Below, in pieces: positions 1 to 8,735 of a stretch of DNA of 46,022 bases. The notes below the pieces were generated by a model, which was not told the DNA's origin, did no database searches, and worked only from the letters and a program-made list of their open reading frames with translations. This DNA comes from Vicinamibacteria bacterium (GTDB lineage Bacteria > Acidobacteriota > Vicinamibacteria > Vicinamibacterales > UBA2999), in contig JAICQE010000011.1 in the NCBI GenBank assembly GCA_025938035.1, positions 1 through 46,022 of the forward strand, read 5' to 3'. Position 1 is the first letter of the stretch, and each line of letters opens with the position of its first letter. A program made the position numbers and the translations under genes.

Positions 1-3000
1 CTGACGTTTCGATCGTGGGGCGGGCCACGCCACCCCATCGCGCGCGCGCGAGGGGGGCCCCGGCGTCAGGCCCGCCTGGCGCACCCGGCTGGGTGCGCCC
101 CACATGCGGACGACTGACCCGCAGATACAAGGCAATCGGTGTCGCGCCGACGACCTGTGTGGGTCCACTCGACAGCCGCGCCCACGCCACGTCCCCGGTG
201 AGGCACAGCATGTCGAGCATGGCCGGGTCGTAACGCTCGACACGCGCCGGCAGCACGTCCCGCTCCCACGCTCGCGCCGGCAGCTCGACGCCGTCCAGCT
301 GAGCGACGACCGCGCGCAGCCCTTCGGGTCCAATGAGCTGGGATCCCGGCTCCACGTGCTGCCAGGCAAACAGGAACCGCATGAACTCTGCCGGTGAAAC
401 GGGCGCGATCTCCGCGCGGAGGCGGTTGAGGGTGTAGCGGTGGATCCGCGCCAGGAGCCGCCGTTCGCACCATTCAATTGTGATCGTGGGGCGGGCCACG
501 CCACCCCATCGCGCGAGCGCGATGGGGGCCCCGGGGTCAGGCCCGCCTGGCGGACCCGACAGGGTCCGCCCCACGGCCGCCGTGAAAGTTCCTCGCAGGA
601 CCACGCCCTCGCCCTCGAGCGTCAGCAGCGCCTCGTCCGCATCGCTCTCCGGAATCCCCAACGACGACGCAAGTGTTGCCGCCGTCACCGGTCCGGTAAC
701 AGCCAGTCGTCCGCGCAGGAGCTCGACGATCGCCTCCGCGCGCGTCCAGGTGCGGGCTGCGCGCGAGGGCGGAGCCGAAATGGGCGGTTCGAGTACGGCG
801 TCTGGATGAACGGCCAGCAACTCGGGCAGCCGTTCCGCGGCGACCAGAAAAGTCCGCCTAGAGGCGGACACTACGACGGAGGCAGCGCGTCCGGCCTGTG
901 ACAAGGTCGCGAAGGCTTCGCTTTGAACAGTGCTCTCGTCTGCGATCAGAAACCCGGTCGTCAGTAGAGCGTCATGCAGTTCGTCGGCGTCTCGCCACTC
1001 CGGTCTGGCTTCGTCGACGACGCGGGCGATGGCATCGGCGTCGAGTGTCGCCATGGTGTCGTCGCCGCCGCCCGCGCGGCGCGATTGGACGGCGTGCGCC
1101 CGCCTCTCTTCCAGCGGTGCATCGTCCAGGAACGCGTAGGGACGGGCATTGATGATTTCGTGTGCGAAGACCGACGGCTCCGGCGTATCGCGTGAGATCA
1201 GGCGAAGCTCGCCGCGATGGATGCGGCCGAGCAGAGCCGTCAGTCCGGCGATGTCCATCGCCTCTTCCAAGCAGTCGCGCACCGTCTGCGCGACCAGCGG
1301 ATGATCCGGAATTTCGCGGTCGCCGGGAATGTTCTCGAGGCAGGCCGCGGCATCCGGAAAGACCGCCGCCATGAGATCGTCCGCCTGCATGCGTTGCAGC
1401 TGCGGCGCGACCTTCGAACCACCGCGGCTGCGCGGCACCGCCAGCGAGATGGTGGTGTTCCATCGCCAGCGCGTGGCGAACACCGGCGCGTCGAGAAACG
1501 CCTGGATCAGAATCTCCTGCACCGACGCCGGATGCAGGTAGCGGAACACGTCGGCCAGCGGGAACGAATGCTGTGGACCGAGCGACAACATCAGCGCGTC
1601 TTCGGTCGCTGCTGCCTGCAGCTCGAAATTGAACTGCCGGCAGAACCGCTTCCGCAGCGCCAATGCCCAGGCGCGGTTGATGCGGCTGCCAAACGGCGCG
1701 TGCACGACGAGCTGCATCCCGCCGGACTCGTCGAAGAAACGCTCGACGACGAGTGTGTCCTGCGTGGGAATCACGCCCAGCGCATTGCGGCCTTCGCGCA
1801 GATAGTCAACGGCCTGTTCCGCCGCCCCTTCATCCAGGCCCGTTTCCCGTCCGAACCACTCGTCGGCCGCCTCTGTCGGGGTGCCGTCCGACTTCGACAA
1901 CACGTTGTCCGTGTCGGCTCGCAAGTCGCTCACCGCGCGCGACAGCTCATCGCTCCGCGCCGGCGCCTCTCCCAGCCAGAACGGAATCGTCGGCGGCGCG
2001 CCGTGCGCGTCCTTCACACGCACCGTCCCCATCGACACGCGCGTGATCTGCCAGGACGTGTTCCCGAGCTGAAACACGTCGCCAGCATTGCTCTCGATGG
2101 CGAAATCCTCGTTCAACGTGCCGACGAACGTGTCCTCCGGCTCGAGGACAACGCGATAGTCGGCCACTTCGGGGATCGCGCCGCCGGACGTCAGCGCCAG
2201 CATCCGCGACCCGCGCCGCGCACGGACGACGCGATTCACCTCGTCGCGGTGCACCAGCGCCGCCCGGCGGCCGCGGCGCGTGGCGAAGCCGTCCGACAGC
2301 ATCGCAACGACGGCGTCGAAGTCGGCCCGCGTCGTCGCACGGTACGGCCAGGCCCGCCGGACGAAGTCGAAGAGCTCGTCCTCCGCCGCTTCGCGGCATG
2401 CGAGCTCCGCCGTCAGCTGCTGCGCCAGGACGTCGAGCGGCGCGTCGTGTGTGACGATGCGATCGAGCTCGCCGCGGCGGACCGACCGCAGCAGCGCGGC
2501 GCACTCGATGAGGTCGTCACGCGAGGTCGCAAAGAGCCGCCCCTTGGGCGTGCCGACTACCGTGTGGCCGGCGCGCCCGACACGCTGCAGGAACGTCGCA
2601 ATCCGGTGCGGCGAGCCGATCTGGCAGACCAGGTCCACATGGCCGATGTCGATGCCAAGTTCGAGCGAGGCGGTGGCGACCAGCGCTTTCAGCGCACCGG
2701 TCTTGAGGCGGTGCTCGGCGTCGAGGCGAGTCTCCTTCGACAGGCTGCCGTGATGCGCGGTCACGGCCTCTTGGCCGAGACGCTCGCTCAGGTGGCGTGC
2801 CACCCGCTCCGCCATCTTCCGCGTGTTGACGAACACCAGCGTGGTGCGGTGCTCGCCGATCAGCCCGGTGAGCCGGTCGTAGTACTCCTCCCAGACCTCG
2901 TGTTCCATCACCGCGCCCAGGGGCGAGCGCGGAATCTCGAGCGTCAGATCGAGCGTTCGTCGATGACCTTCGTCCACGATCGCGCAGCCGCCGCGGGCTT

Positions 3001-3658
3001 CGTCGTTGCCGACGAGAAAGCGCGCCACCTCCTCGACCGGCTTCTGCGTCGCCGACAGGCCGATTCGCACGAGCGGCCGCTCCGCGGCGTGCTGCAGACG
3101 TTCGAGCGACAGCGCCAGATGGGCGCCGCGGCGCGTGCCGATGACCGCGTGGATCTCGTCGACGATGACCGTGCGCACCGTGCGCAGAAGCTGACGGCTT
3201 CGCTCGGCCGTGAGCAGCAGATAGAGCGATTCCGGCGTGGTGACGAGGATGTGCGGCGGCCGCCGCAGGATGGCGGCCCGTTCGGATGACGTCGTATCGC
3301 CGGTGCGCACCGCGGCCGTGATGCGGGGCGCGTCGATGCCCAACGCTTCGGCGAGCTGCCGGATGCCCCTTCGTGGCTCGGCAAGGTTCTTGTGAATATC
3401 CGCGCTCAACGCCTTGAGCGGCGAGACATACACGACGCGAACTTCGTCGGGGAGCGGCGCGGCCGCTGCCTCGCGAACCAGATCGTCGATGGCGGTCAGG
3501 AATGCGGCGAGCGTCTTGCCGGAACCGGTTGGGGCGGCGATCAGCGTGTGCCGGCCGTCGCGAATGGCCTCCCATCCGCGCTGCTGCGCCGGCGTCGGCT
3601 CTCCAAGCGTCTCAGTGAACCAGCGTGAGACGAGAGGATGAAACGAGGAGAGAGGCAT
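1..3658 (-). CDS. lhr: Lhr-type DEAD/DEAH ATP-dependent helicase (3' end cut by window)
   Basis: Large superfamily 2 helicase of the Lhr family, which acts on nucleic acids in the cytoplasm, probably in DNA repair. The reading frame starts at ATG 3658 (MPLSSFHPL) and stays open to the left edge, giving about 1219 visible residues of a family usually near 1450-1500. Visible motifs in order: Walker A APTGSGKT near 3520, DEIH box near 3165, SAT motif (IGLSAT), motif [10 protein letters not shown] near 2585, then the Lhr C-terminal region with [12 protein letters not shown] just after an insert. The protein carries two 31-residue inserts (residues 1029-1059 and 1186-1216) encoded by family A repeats, and a family B palindrome near residue 930. 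An extended -10 lies 6 bases upstream of the ATG, so the message may be leaderless. It is divergent from the TIGR03435 gene. Confidence 0.93.
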   Translation of the reverse strand, partial: MPLSSFHPLVSRWFTETLGEPTPAQQRGWEAIRDGRHTLIAAPTGSGKTLAAFLTAIDDLVREAAAAPLPDEVRVVYVSPLKALSADIHKNLAEPRRGIRQLAEALGIDAPRITAAVRTGDTTSSERAAILRRPPHILVTTPESLYLLLTAERSRQLLRTVRTVIVDEIHAVIGTRRGAHLALSLERLQHAAERPLVRIGLSATQKPVEEVARFLVGNDEARGGCAIVDEGHRRTLDLTLEIPRSPLGAVMEHEVWEEYYDRLTGLIGEHRTTLVFVNTRKMAERVARHLSERLGQEAVTAHHGSLSKETRLDAEHRLKTGALKALVATASLELGIDIGHVDLVCQIGSPHRIATFLQRVGRAGHTVVGTPKGRLFATSRDDLIECAALLRSVRRGELDRIVTHDAPLDVLAQQLTAELACREAAEDELFDFVRRAWPYRATTRADFDAVVAMLSDGFATRRGRRAALVHRDEVNRVVRARRGSRMLALTSGGAIPEVADYRVVLEPEDTFVGTLNEDFAIESNAGDVFQLGNTSWQITRVSMGTVRVKDAHGAPPTIPFWLGEAPARSDELSRAVSDLRADTDNVLSKSDGTPTEAADEWFGRETGLDEGAAEQAVDYLREGRNALGVIPTQDTLVVERFFDESGGMQLVVHAPFGSRINRAWALALRKRFCRQFNFELQAAATEDALMLSLGPQHSFPLADVFRYLHPASVQEILIQAFLDAPVFATRWRWNTTISLAVPRSRGGSKVAPQLQRMQADDLMAAVFPDAAACLENIPGDREIPDHPLVAQTVRDCLEEAMDIAGLTALLGRIHRGELRLISRDTPEPSVFAHEIINARPYAFLDDAPLEERRAHAVQSRRAGGGDDTMATLDADAIARVVDEARPEWRDADELHDALLTTGFLIADESTVQSEAFATLSQAGRAASVVVSASRRTFLVAAERLPELLAVHPDAVLEPPISAPPSRAARTWTRAEAIVELLRGRLAVTGPVTAATLASSLGIPESDADEALLTLEGEGVVLRGTFTAAVGRTLSGPPGGPDPGAPIALARWGGVARPTITIEWCERRLLARIHRYTLNRLRAEIAPVSPAEFMRFLFAWQHVEPGSQLIGPEGLRAVVAQLDGVELPARAWERDVLPARVERYDPAMLDMLCLTGDVAWARLSSGPTQVVGATPIALYLRVSRPHVGRTQPGAPGGPDAGAPLARARWGGVARPTIETS
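11..103 (-). repeat. Family A repeat, copy A1, in frame inside lhr
   Basis: A 93-bp element with outer stem CGTGG/CCACa, hairpin 1 GCGGGCC/GGCCCGC with a long GC-rich loop, and hairpin 2 GCGCACCC-ggct-GGGTGCGC. It is 31 codons long and codes for residues 1186-1216 of Lhr, beginning VGRT and ending WGGVARPTI. It lies exactly 471 bp from copy A2, in the same phase. Confidence 0.85.
482..574 (-). repeat. Family A repeat, copy A2, in frame inside lhr
   Basis: A 93-bp element built like A1: outer stem CGTGG/CCACG, hairpin 1 GCGGGCC/GGCCCGC enclosing a perfect inner hairpin CCCCATCGCGC-ga-GCGCGATGGGG, and hairpin 2 GCGGACCC-gaca-GGGTCCGC. It codes for Lhr residues 1029-1059, directly before the conserved [12 protein letters not shown] segment. 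Hairpin 2 differs from A1 at a base pair that changes on both arms. Confidence 0.87.
852..875 (-). repeat. Family B palindrome, copy B1, inside lhr
   Basis: GTCCGCCT-ag-AGGCGGAC palindrome followed by ACTAC. In the lhr frame it reads VVVSASRRT. It has the same core and flank as the copies in four other genes here. Confidence 0.75.
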
Positions 3659-3664
3659 TCGCCG

Positions 3665-3673
3665 ATCATAACA
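3665..3673 (-). promoter_or_regulatory. Extended -10 of lhr, probably leaderless
   Basis: On the minus strand TGT-TATGAT (extended -10, TGn motif) is followed by 6 bases and then the ATG at 3658. Transcription would start at or next to the start codon. No clear -35 box and no ribosome binding site are seen. Confidence 0.45.
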
Positions 3674-3703
3674 ACTGGCCCGAAACCAGACGCCGCCGCA
3701 GCG

Positions 3704-3709
3704 TAAGAT
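3704..3709 (+). promoter_or_regulatory. -10 box of TIGR03435 gene, probably leaderless
   Basis: TAAGAT followed by 6 bases and GTG at 3716 (then ATG ATG). The spacing matches a leaderless start. No ribosome binding site is visible in the short leader. Confidence 0.4.
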
Positions 3710-3715
3710 CGAGTT

Positions 3716-4636
3716 GTGATGATGAAACGCCTGATCGCTTGTGGTCTCGCCATGGCCGCGGCCGTGGCTCTCGCGGTGTCCGCCGGCGCTCAGGCCGGCA
3801 GCTTCGAGGTCGCTTCGATCAAACCGAGCAACCCGAATCCGACCGGTCCGCTCGGTGCGGCGCCGTTCGTCCTCCCGGCGCTTGGACGGCTCACGGCACA
3901 GAACATCACGCTTCGCATGCTCGTCATGGCGGCCTATCAGAAACAGCCGTTCGAAATCGTTGGCGGCCCGGAGTGGCAGAACTCGGACAAGTTCGATATC
4001 AACGCGAAGGCGGCGGAGACATCGCCGACGACCGACCAGCTGCTTGGGATGCTCCAGACCCTCCTTGCCGACCGGTTCAAGCTGAAGGTGCACACCGAAA
4101 CGCGCGACGTCCCGATGTATGCGCTTGTTCTCGCGCGCGCCGATCGACGGCCCGGCCCGAAGATGAAGCAATCGACCGACAACTGCCCGGACTTGAAGGT
4201 GCAGCAGCAACAGCAGCTCGAGGCGATCGCCAAAGGCGGCCTCCAGAGCCTGGCCGCGTCGGCGATGAAGCCAGGGGAAACGCGTCCGTGCTCGGTCGGA
4301 TCCTTTCCGGCCGGGCCCGGACTGATCGGCCTCAAGGCGAGCGGGCAAGCCATGTCGACCCTGGCGCTCGTGCTCACGCAGCTGATGGGCCGTCCCGTGA
4401 TCGACCGGACGGAATTGAGCGGCTCGTACGACTTCGAGTTGACAATCGATCTGCAGACGTTGCTGCGGCTGCAAGCGGAGATGGGCCTGCCCGTGCCGCC
4501 GCTGCCCGCGGGTCTGCCGGAAGCGCCGTCGCTGACGACGCTGCTGCAGGAGGATCTCGGCCTGAAGCTCGACTCCCAGCGCGGACCGGGCCAGGTGCTC
4601 GTCGTCGACAGCGCGGACCGGCCGACGCCCGACTAG
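3716..4636 (+). CDS. Exported TIGR03435/DUF3738 protein
   Basis: Exported protein of the Acidobacteria-enriched TIGR03435 (DUF3738) family, 306 residues, biochemical role unknown. After a positively charged start (MMMKR) there is a hydrophobic signal peptide ending near AGAQA. The family signature [10 protein letters not shown] follows directly, then the typical [24 protein letters not shown] segment, a DRTELSG.YDFEL segment and the C-terminal SADRPTPD ending. Start could be GTG 3716, ATG 3719 or ATG 3722. The domain is also known as the C-terminal sensor-like part of some M56 (BlaR1-like) proteins; here it stands alone next to lhr, without a regulator beside it. A paralogue lies at 24348-25163. 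Confidence 0.9.
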   Translation: MMMKRLIACGLAMAAAVALAVSAGAQAGSFEVASIKPSNPNPTGPLGAAPFVLPALGRLTAQNITLRMLVMAAYQKQPFEIVGGPEWQNSDKFDINAKAAETSPTTDQLLGMLQTLLADRFKLKVHTETRDVPMYALVLARADRRPGPKMKQSTDNCPDLKVQQQQQLEAIAKGGLQSLAASAMKPGETRPCSVGSFPAGPGLIGLKASGQAMSTLALVLTQLMGRPVIDRTELSGSYDFELTIDLQTLLRLQAEMGLPVPPLPAGLPEAPSLTTLLQEDLGLKLDSQRGPGQVLVVDSADRPTPD

Positions 4637-4646
4637 GCTCCTGGCT

Positions 4647-4652
4647 TAGAAT
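4647..4652 (+). promoter_or_regulatory. -10 box (TAGAAT) upstream of the 4694 gene
   Basis: TAGAAT lies 41 bases before the ATG at 4694, just after the TIGR03435 stop codon. The same hexamer precedes the genes at 7350 and 31467. No convincing -35 is visible. Confidence 0.4.
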
Positions 4653-4693
4653 CTAAGGTTGAACGCCCTGTCGAGAGTTCCTGAGGAGTGACT

Positions 4694-6214
4694 ATGCACC
4701 GGATGATGCCGGCGATGCGCAGCATGCTGCTTGGCGCCGCCGCGGCCGCGATCTTCGTCACGACGACCTACGGCCAGATCAACGATTCGATTCGCGGCGC
4801 TGCCAGCGAAGCCAACCATTTCATCGAGACGCCGAAAGGCTGGGTTCACCCGAAGACGGCGTGGGGCGAGCCGGACATCCAGGCCAAGCTGAACATGATG
4901 CAGGCCGCCGGTGTCCCGCTCGAGCGCTGCGCCAACGCCGTCGGGCGCGGCAACTGCGACATGAGCAAGGGATGGCGTACCGAAGCCGAGCTCAAGCAGG
5001 CCGTCGACGCGGCCGCAGGCCGTGGTGATCGCGGCCGCCAGCTGATTGCCGAAGGAAACTTCGGCGCGGCCCTTCTTGCGGGTGTCACCGACCCGGCGAC
5101 GCCGCAGCGGCAGATGCAGCTCATCATGGATCCGCCGAGCGGCGTGCTGCCGGCGTTGACACCGGAAGGCAAGAAACGGGCGCTGGCAATGCGCAGCGGC
5201 TGGTCGCTCCCCGGCGAATCGCCTAGCTATGACGGGCCGAACGACTTCGATAGCTGGGATCGCTGCACGACCCGCGGCATGCCCTCGTCGATGATGCCCT
5301 ACCGCTACAACGGCGGCTTCACGATCTGGCAGGCTCCCGGCGTCGTCGTCTTCGATCTGGAGATGATTCACGATGCACGCGTCATCTTCACGGACGGACG
5401 CGCGCCGCTGAAGTCGGCGCACAAGCAGCTCATGGGCGACTCGCGTGGCCGCTGGGAAGGCAACACGCTCGTCGTCGAAACGACGAACTACCGCGGTGGC
5501 CACGCGCCGATGATCAATCTGGCCGTCGTCGGATCGCCGGCGGGCAATCGCTTCCCACACAGCGATCAGATGAAGACCACGGAGCGCATCACCCGTCTGA
5601 ACAACGACATGTGGCTCTACGAGATCAAGACGGAGGATCCGGTCATCCTCACGGCGCCGTTCACCGTGCGTTATCCGATGAAGAACGATCCCAACTACGA
5701 GTGGTGGGAATACGCCTGCCACGAAGGCAACACGATCGTTCCGAACTATACGAACACGTCGCGGCACGAGCGGGCAAACCCACCGTCTGAACCCGTCGTC
5801 GCAGCCGTCGAACTCGTCCCGCCAGGGCCTCCGGGAGGACGCGGCGGGGCTGCCGGACCGCCACCGCCCCCGCAGCCGTTCAAGGCTTCTCCGGAGATCG
5901 CCAAGGCGCTGACCGGCCGATGGGTCGGCCGGCCGCAGATCAAGACGATCGACTACGACATCGAAATCGAATTCACCGCGAATCCTGATGGCACGATCGT
6001 CGGGAAACTGATCCGAACGACGCTCCCGCAGGAACGGCCGATCAACCTGGGGTTCCGGAATTTCAGGATGAATGCCGCGAGGCAGATGGCCTGGACATTC
6101 CCGAATACGCAGGAGTGGAGCTTCACCGGCACGCTGTCGGAAGACGGCACCGCCATCAACGGGGCCACCAACAGCGCGCAGGGCGGGATCGTTCTGATAT
6201 TCAGGAAACGGTAG
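4694..6214 (+). CDS. Exported protein with WEGxxLVVETTNY motif, function unknown
   Basis: Exported protein of 506 residues. ATG 4694 is preceded by TGAGGAG at 4682-4688 with 5-base spacing, which favours it over GTG 4688. The N-terminus MHRMMPAMRSMLLGAAAA is a signal peptide ending near TYGQ. The middle carries RGRWEGNTLVVETTNYRGG, a motif shared with the protein at 7350 (RWEGDELVVETRG) and with many uncharacterised exported proteins of Acidobacteria. A Pro/Gly-rich linker near residue 380 leads to a C-terminal beta-rich domain (TGRWVGRPQ to IVLIFRKR). No catalytic motif is recognised. The stop codon TAG lies at the edge of a GGCCTA repeat. Confidence 0.85.
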   Translation: MHRMMPAMRSMLLGAAAAAIFVTTTYGQINDSIRGAASEANHFIETPKGWVHPKTAWGEPDIQAKLNMMQAAGVPLERCANAVGRGNCDMSKGWRTEAELKQAVDAAAGRGDRGRQLIAEGNFGAALLAGVTDPATPQRQMQLIMDPPSGVLPALTPEGKKRALAMRSGWSLPGESPSYDGPNDFDSWDRCTTRGMPSSMMPYRYNGGFTIWQAPGVVVFDLEMIHDARVIFTDGRAPLKSAHKQLMGDSRGRWEGNTLVVETTNYRGGHAPMINLAVVGSPAGNRFPHSDQMKTTERITRLNNDMWLYEIKTEDPVILTAPFTVRYPMKNDPNYEWWEYACHEGNTIVPNYTNTSRHERANPPSEPVVAAVELVPPGPPGGRGGAAGPPPPPQPFKASPEIAKALTGRWVGRPQIKTIDYDIEIEFTANPDGTIVGKLIRTTLPQERPINLGFRNFRMNAARQMAWTFPNTQEWSFTGTLSEDGTAINGATNSAQGGIVLIFRKR

Positions 6215-6241
6215 GCCTACGGGCCAAGGCCTACGGCCTAA
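6212..6241 (+). repeat. Family E low-complexity GGCCTA repeat
   Basis: Repeats of TAGGCCTAC, AAGGCCTAC and GGCCTAAGG follow without a break from the stop codon of the 4694 gene, which is itself the first TAG of the array. Another GGCCTAAG lies at 6267-6274 in the terminator stem. Confidence 0.6.
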
Positions 6242-6257
6242 GGGCTGGTCAAGTGGC

Positions 6258-6294
6258 GAGGCGTGAGGCCTAAGACGTTGTGGCTTCACGCCTC
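6258..6294. terminator. Bidirectional hairpin between convergent genes
   Basis: Arms GAGGCGTGAgGCC (6258-6270) and GGCtTCACGCCTC (6282-6294) pair over 13 positions with one wobble, around an 11-base loop. The right arm overlaps the stop codon of the amidohydrolase gene. A short T run (CATTTC) follows on the plus strand. Confidence 0.55.
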
Positions 6295-7261
6295 ATTTCA
6301 TGTACGGCGCCAGGTTGCTGGCAATGGTGCGGAACTCTTCGTCCGACAGCGGCAGCTTCCGGAACGCTGCCCACGCCTGCTGCGGCGGTGGGTTGCCGCC
6401 TGACGGCGCGTCCGAGCCGTAGACCACGCGCTGCACGCCGAGCTGACGGATCTTCGCGGCGAAGTACGCAAGTTCATCCGGCGTCATCTTCGGAACGGTG
6501 CCCATTCCCGTCACGTCGAACCATAGCTGCGTCGTCCGCGGGTCTCCCCTGCTGACGGCGTCCACGAGAACGTCGAGCGCGTCGTGCGCGGCCTGGTCCG
6601 CGGGGCCGCCACCACCGGCGAGATGCGCAATCTGAATGGGCACGTCAGGCGCCGCCGGCACCAGCTCATTCAGCAGGACGAGGGCCGCGTCCTTTCCGTA
6701 GGGCAGCTTCTGACCGAACGATGCGCGCATGTGGACGACAATCGCCATCTTGTAGCTGTTGGCCGCGCGAAAGACACGCCGCAGCCGGTCGACGTGTTGT
6801 GCATCGGTGTAGTCCACTCCTGAATTGCCGAAGTGCAGCTTGAGACCACGGCGCAGGTTCGGGTCCTTCGCGCACCGTGCCAATTCGTCGAGCGCATAGT
6901 CCTTCAGCGGATTGAGGCCGCAGAACCCGACCAGCCGATCCGGGTACTGTGCCACCTGCTGACTGGTCCAATCGTTGTCAGCTCTGACCTTTTCGTATGC
7001 GTTGTCGACCTTCCTCGTCGGCTGCTCGAAGATGTAGGCCGTCGAGAGAACCGCCGCGCGCCTGATGCCTGCGGCATCGAGCAGCGTAATCAGGTCGGCG
7101 GCTGTGATCGGCGCAACGGGCGCAGCCGGAGGCGCGGGCGAGATCAGCGGCGCGAGCGCGGGACTGAAAAGGTGCTGATGATGATCGGCGATCGGCGCCT
7201 GCCCGTATGCAGGCGTCGAGGCGCAGATCGTGGCGATCACGGCGGCCAGACCGGATCTCAT
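6293..7261 (-). CDS. Exported amidohydrolase family protein
   Basis: Metal-dependent hydrolase of the amidohydrolase-2 type (TIM barrel), 322 residues, substrate unknown. The N-terminus MRSGLAAVIATICASTPAYG is a signal peptide ending near YGQA, so the enzyme is probably periplasmic. Metal-ligand candidates are the HHQH cluster at residues 27-30, H in IVVHMRASFG, H in IQIAHLAGGGG and D in VVYGSDAPSGG. Length fits the family. It is convergent with the 4694 gene and its ATG lies 88 bases from the start of the divergent 7350 gene, so the two could share a control region. Similarity to TatD-like or decarboxylase-type members cannot be separated here. Confidence 0.88.
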   Translation of the reverse strand: MRSGLAAVIATICASTPAYGQAPIADHHQHLFSPALAPLISPAPPAAPVAPITAADLITLLDAAGIRRAAVLSTAYIFEQPTRKVDNAYEKVRADNDWTSQQVAQYPDRLVGFCGLNPLKDYALDELARCAKDPNLRRGLKLHFGNSGVDYTDAQHVDRLRRVFRAANSYKMAIVVHMRASFGQKLPYGKDAALVLLNELVPAAPDVPIQIAHLAGGGGPADQAAHDALDVLVDAVSRGDPRTTQLWFDVTGMGTVPKMTPDELAYFAAKIRQLGVQRVVYGSDAPSGGNPPPQQAWAAFRKLPLSDEEFRTIASNLAPYMK

Positions 7262-7293
7262 GTCCTGCTATACGAGTGCGATAGCGTCGAGAG

Positions 7294-7324
7294 TTCAACC
7301 GCACGGCCGAGGAGCGATTAGAAT
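7294..7324 (+). promoter_or_regulatory. Promoter upstream of the 7350 gene
   Basis: TTCAAC (7294-7299) and TAGAAT (7319-7324) are separated by 19 bases, with GGAG at 7338-7341 before the ATG at 7350. Confidence 0.4.
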
Positions 7325-7349
7325 CAACCGGCTAAGCGGAGTGAGCGAC

Positions 7350-8132
7350 ATGACGAACCGACGATTCCTCGCTGTGACATTGACTGCGGTGCTTCTCGCT
7401 GCAATGCCTGCCGCGGCGCAGTGGCGCAATCTGCCGAAAGATGGCGTCCCGCTCGGAGCCGACGGGAAACCAAACATGTCGGCGCCCACGCCAAGGACCG
7501 CCGCCGGCAAGCCCGACTTGTCCGGCATCTATCAGCCGAACTACCGCTACTTCCAGAACCTGGCGGCCGATATAGGCATCGACAACGTGCCGATGACTGC
7601 GGAGGCGCGAAAGATTCACGCCGCGCGGGCGACGGGACTGCTCGGTCTCGAGGAACCCGATGCGCACTGCCTGCCTCAGGGCGTGCCCAAGATCAACTCG
7701 GCACCGGTGCCGTTCAAGATCGTGCAGACCGAGAAGCTCGTCGTGCTGGTCTACGAAGCGTTCAATCTCTGGCGCCAGGTGTTCTTGGACGGACGCGACT
7801 GGGCCGACGATCTGAATCCGTCCTGGCTGGGATTCTCGAAGGGCCGCTGGGAGGGCGACGAGCTCGTCGTCGAGACGCGGGGTCTGAACGGCAAGCAGTG
7901 GCTCGACCACGGCGGTCTGCCGACGAGCGACAAGCTCACTGTGGTCGAGCGGTTCCGCCGGCCCCGCTTCGGCCAGCTGGAGATTCAGCTCACCATCACC
8001 GACCCGACGTACTACACGCGCCCGTGGACAGCGACGACGAACGCGCGGCTGCTGACGGATACGGAGCTTTTCGAGTTCATCTGTAACGAGAATGAAAAAT
8101 CGCGGCCGCACATGATCAAACCGGAGAAGTGA
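7350..8132 (+). CDS. Exported protein with WEGDELVVETRG motif, function unknown
   Basis: Exported protein of 260 residues. ATG 7350 (MTNRRFLAVTL) was chosen because GGAG lies 8 bases upstream and a signal peptide follows, ending near AAAQ; the frame is open further upstream but without such signals. The mature part begins WRNLPKDGVPLGADGKPN and PDLSGIYQPNY, typical of a widespread uncharacterised exported family in Acidobacteria. It carries RWEGDELVVETRGL and RFRRPRFGQLEIQLTI. It is a relative of the 4694 protein with the central motif in common. No enzyme motif is recognised. Confidence 0.85.
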   Translation: MTNRRFLAVTLTAVLLAAMPAAAQWRNLPKDGVPLGADGKPNMSAPTPRTAAGKPDLSGIYQPNYRYFQNLAADIGIDNVPMTAEARKIHAARATGLLGLEEPDAHCLPQGVPKINSAPVPFKIVQTEKLVVLVYEAFNLWRQVFLDGRDWADDLNPSWLGFSKGRWEGDELVVETRGLNGKQWLDHGGLPTSDKLTVVERFRRPRFGQLEIQLTITDPTYYTRPWTATTNARLLTDTELFEFICNENEKSRPHMIKPEK

Positions 8133-8183
8133 TCTGATCTCTGGACCAGCGGTTGCAACACGGAGCTGGCACAGAGGTGACAC

Positions 8184-8732
8184 GTGATCAATAGACCGAT
8201 TGTGATCGGAGCGTTGGCTGCTCTGCTGGTAGTTCCCCTGGGGGCGGCCCAGGCGCCCACGCAGGATCAGCCGAAGACTCAGCCGCAGACCGCAACGACG
8301 GTCAAGCCGACGACGACACTCACCGGCTGCCTGTATCGCGAGGATCAGGTGCCCGGGAGAAAACCGAATGTCGCCGAGCGGGCCGGAATCCTCGAAGACT
8401 ACATCCTCACAGAGGCCACGATTTCCGACCCGCAACAGCAGCCGAAACCAGCGGCTGGTGGAGCGACGGGAACGGCGGGCACCGTCGCCGCCACGGGAAC
8501 GATCTACAAGGTCGAAAACATTCCCGATGAGCGGTTGAAGAGCCTTGTCGGCAAGCGGGTCGAGGTCACCGGCCGCATCGACCCGGAAGGACGTCCTCAG
8601 CTCGGCGTCGGCGGCGGACCCAGACCGGACCGTGGACCGGGACCGGATGCGATCAGCCTTCCCGAAATCGAAGCGTCGGCAATTCGGGAAGTTGCCGGAA
8701 AGTGCCCGGCTACCGCGCCACCTGGAAGATGA
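8184..8732 (+). CDS. Small exported protein with TGCLYRE motif, function unknown
   Basis: Exported protein of 182 residues starting at GTG 8184, with GAGGTG at 8173-8178 as ribosome binding site. A signal peptide (residues 1-22, ending GAAQA) is followed by a Gln/Thr/Pro-rich linker, the segment TLTGCLYREDQVPG, and a later segment YKVENIPDERLKSLVGKRVEVTGRIDPEGR that resembles a small OB-like beta fold. The second half is Gly/Pro/Arg rich. Its place 51 bases after the 7350 gene suggests the same transcript. It is convergent with the S41 gene, with 3 bases between them. Confidence 0.8.
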   Translation: MINRPIVIGALAALLVVPLGAAQAPTQDQPKTQPQTATTVKPTTTLTGCLYREDQVPGRKPNVAERAGILEDYILTEATISDPQQQPKPAAGGATGTAGTVAATGTIYKVENIPDERLKSLVGKRVEVTGRIDPEGRPQLGVGGGPRPDRGPGPDAISLPEIEASAIREVAGKCPATAPPGR

Positions 8733-8735
8733 GAC

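Noticed and set aside
1217..3289. A 690-codon open frame on the plus strand
   Set aside because: It lies opposite the lhr gene, is very rich in Arg and His, and shows no family motif; the minus-strand frame has all helicase motifs.
4646..6289. A 547-codon open frame on the minus strand
   Set aside because: Opposite the 4694 gene, which has a signal peptide, a ribosome binding site and a family motif. The minus frame is Arg rich with no recognisable domain.
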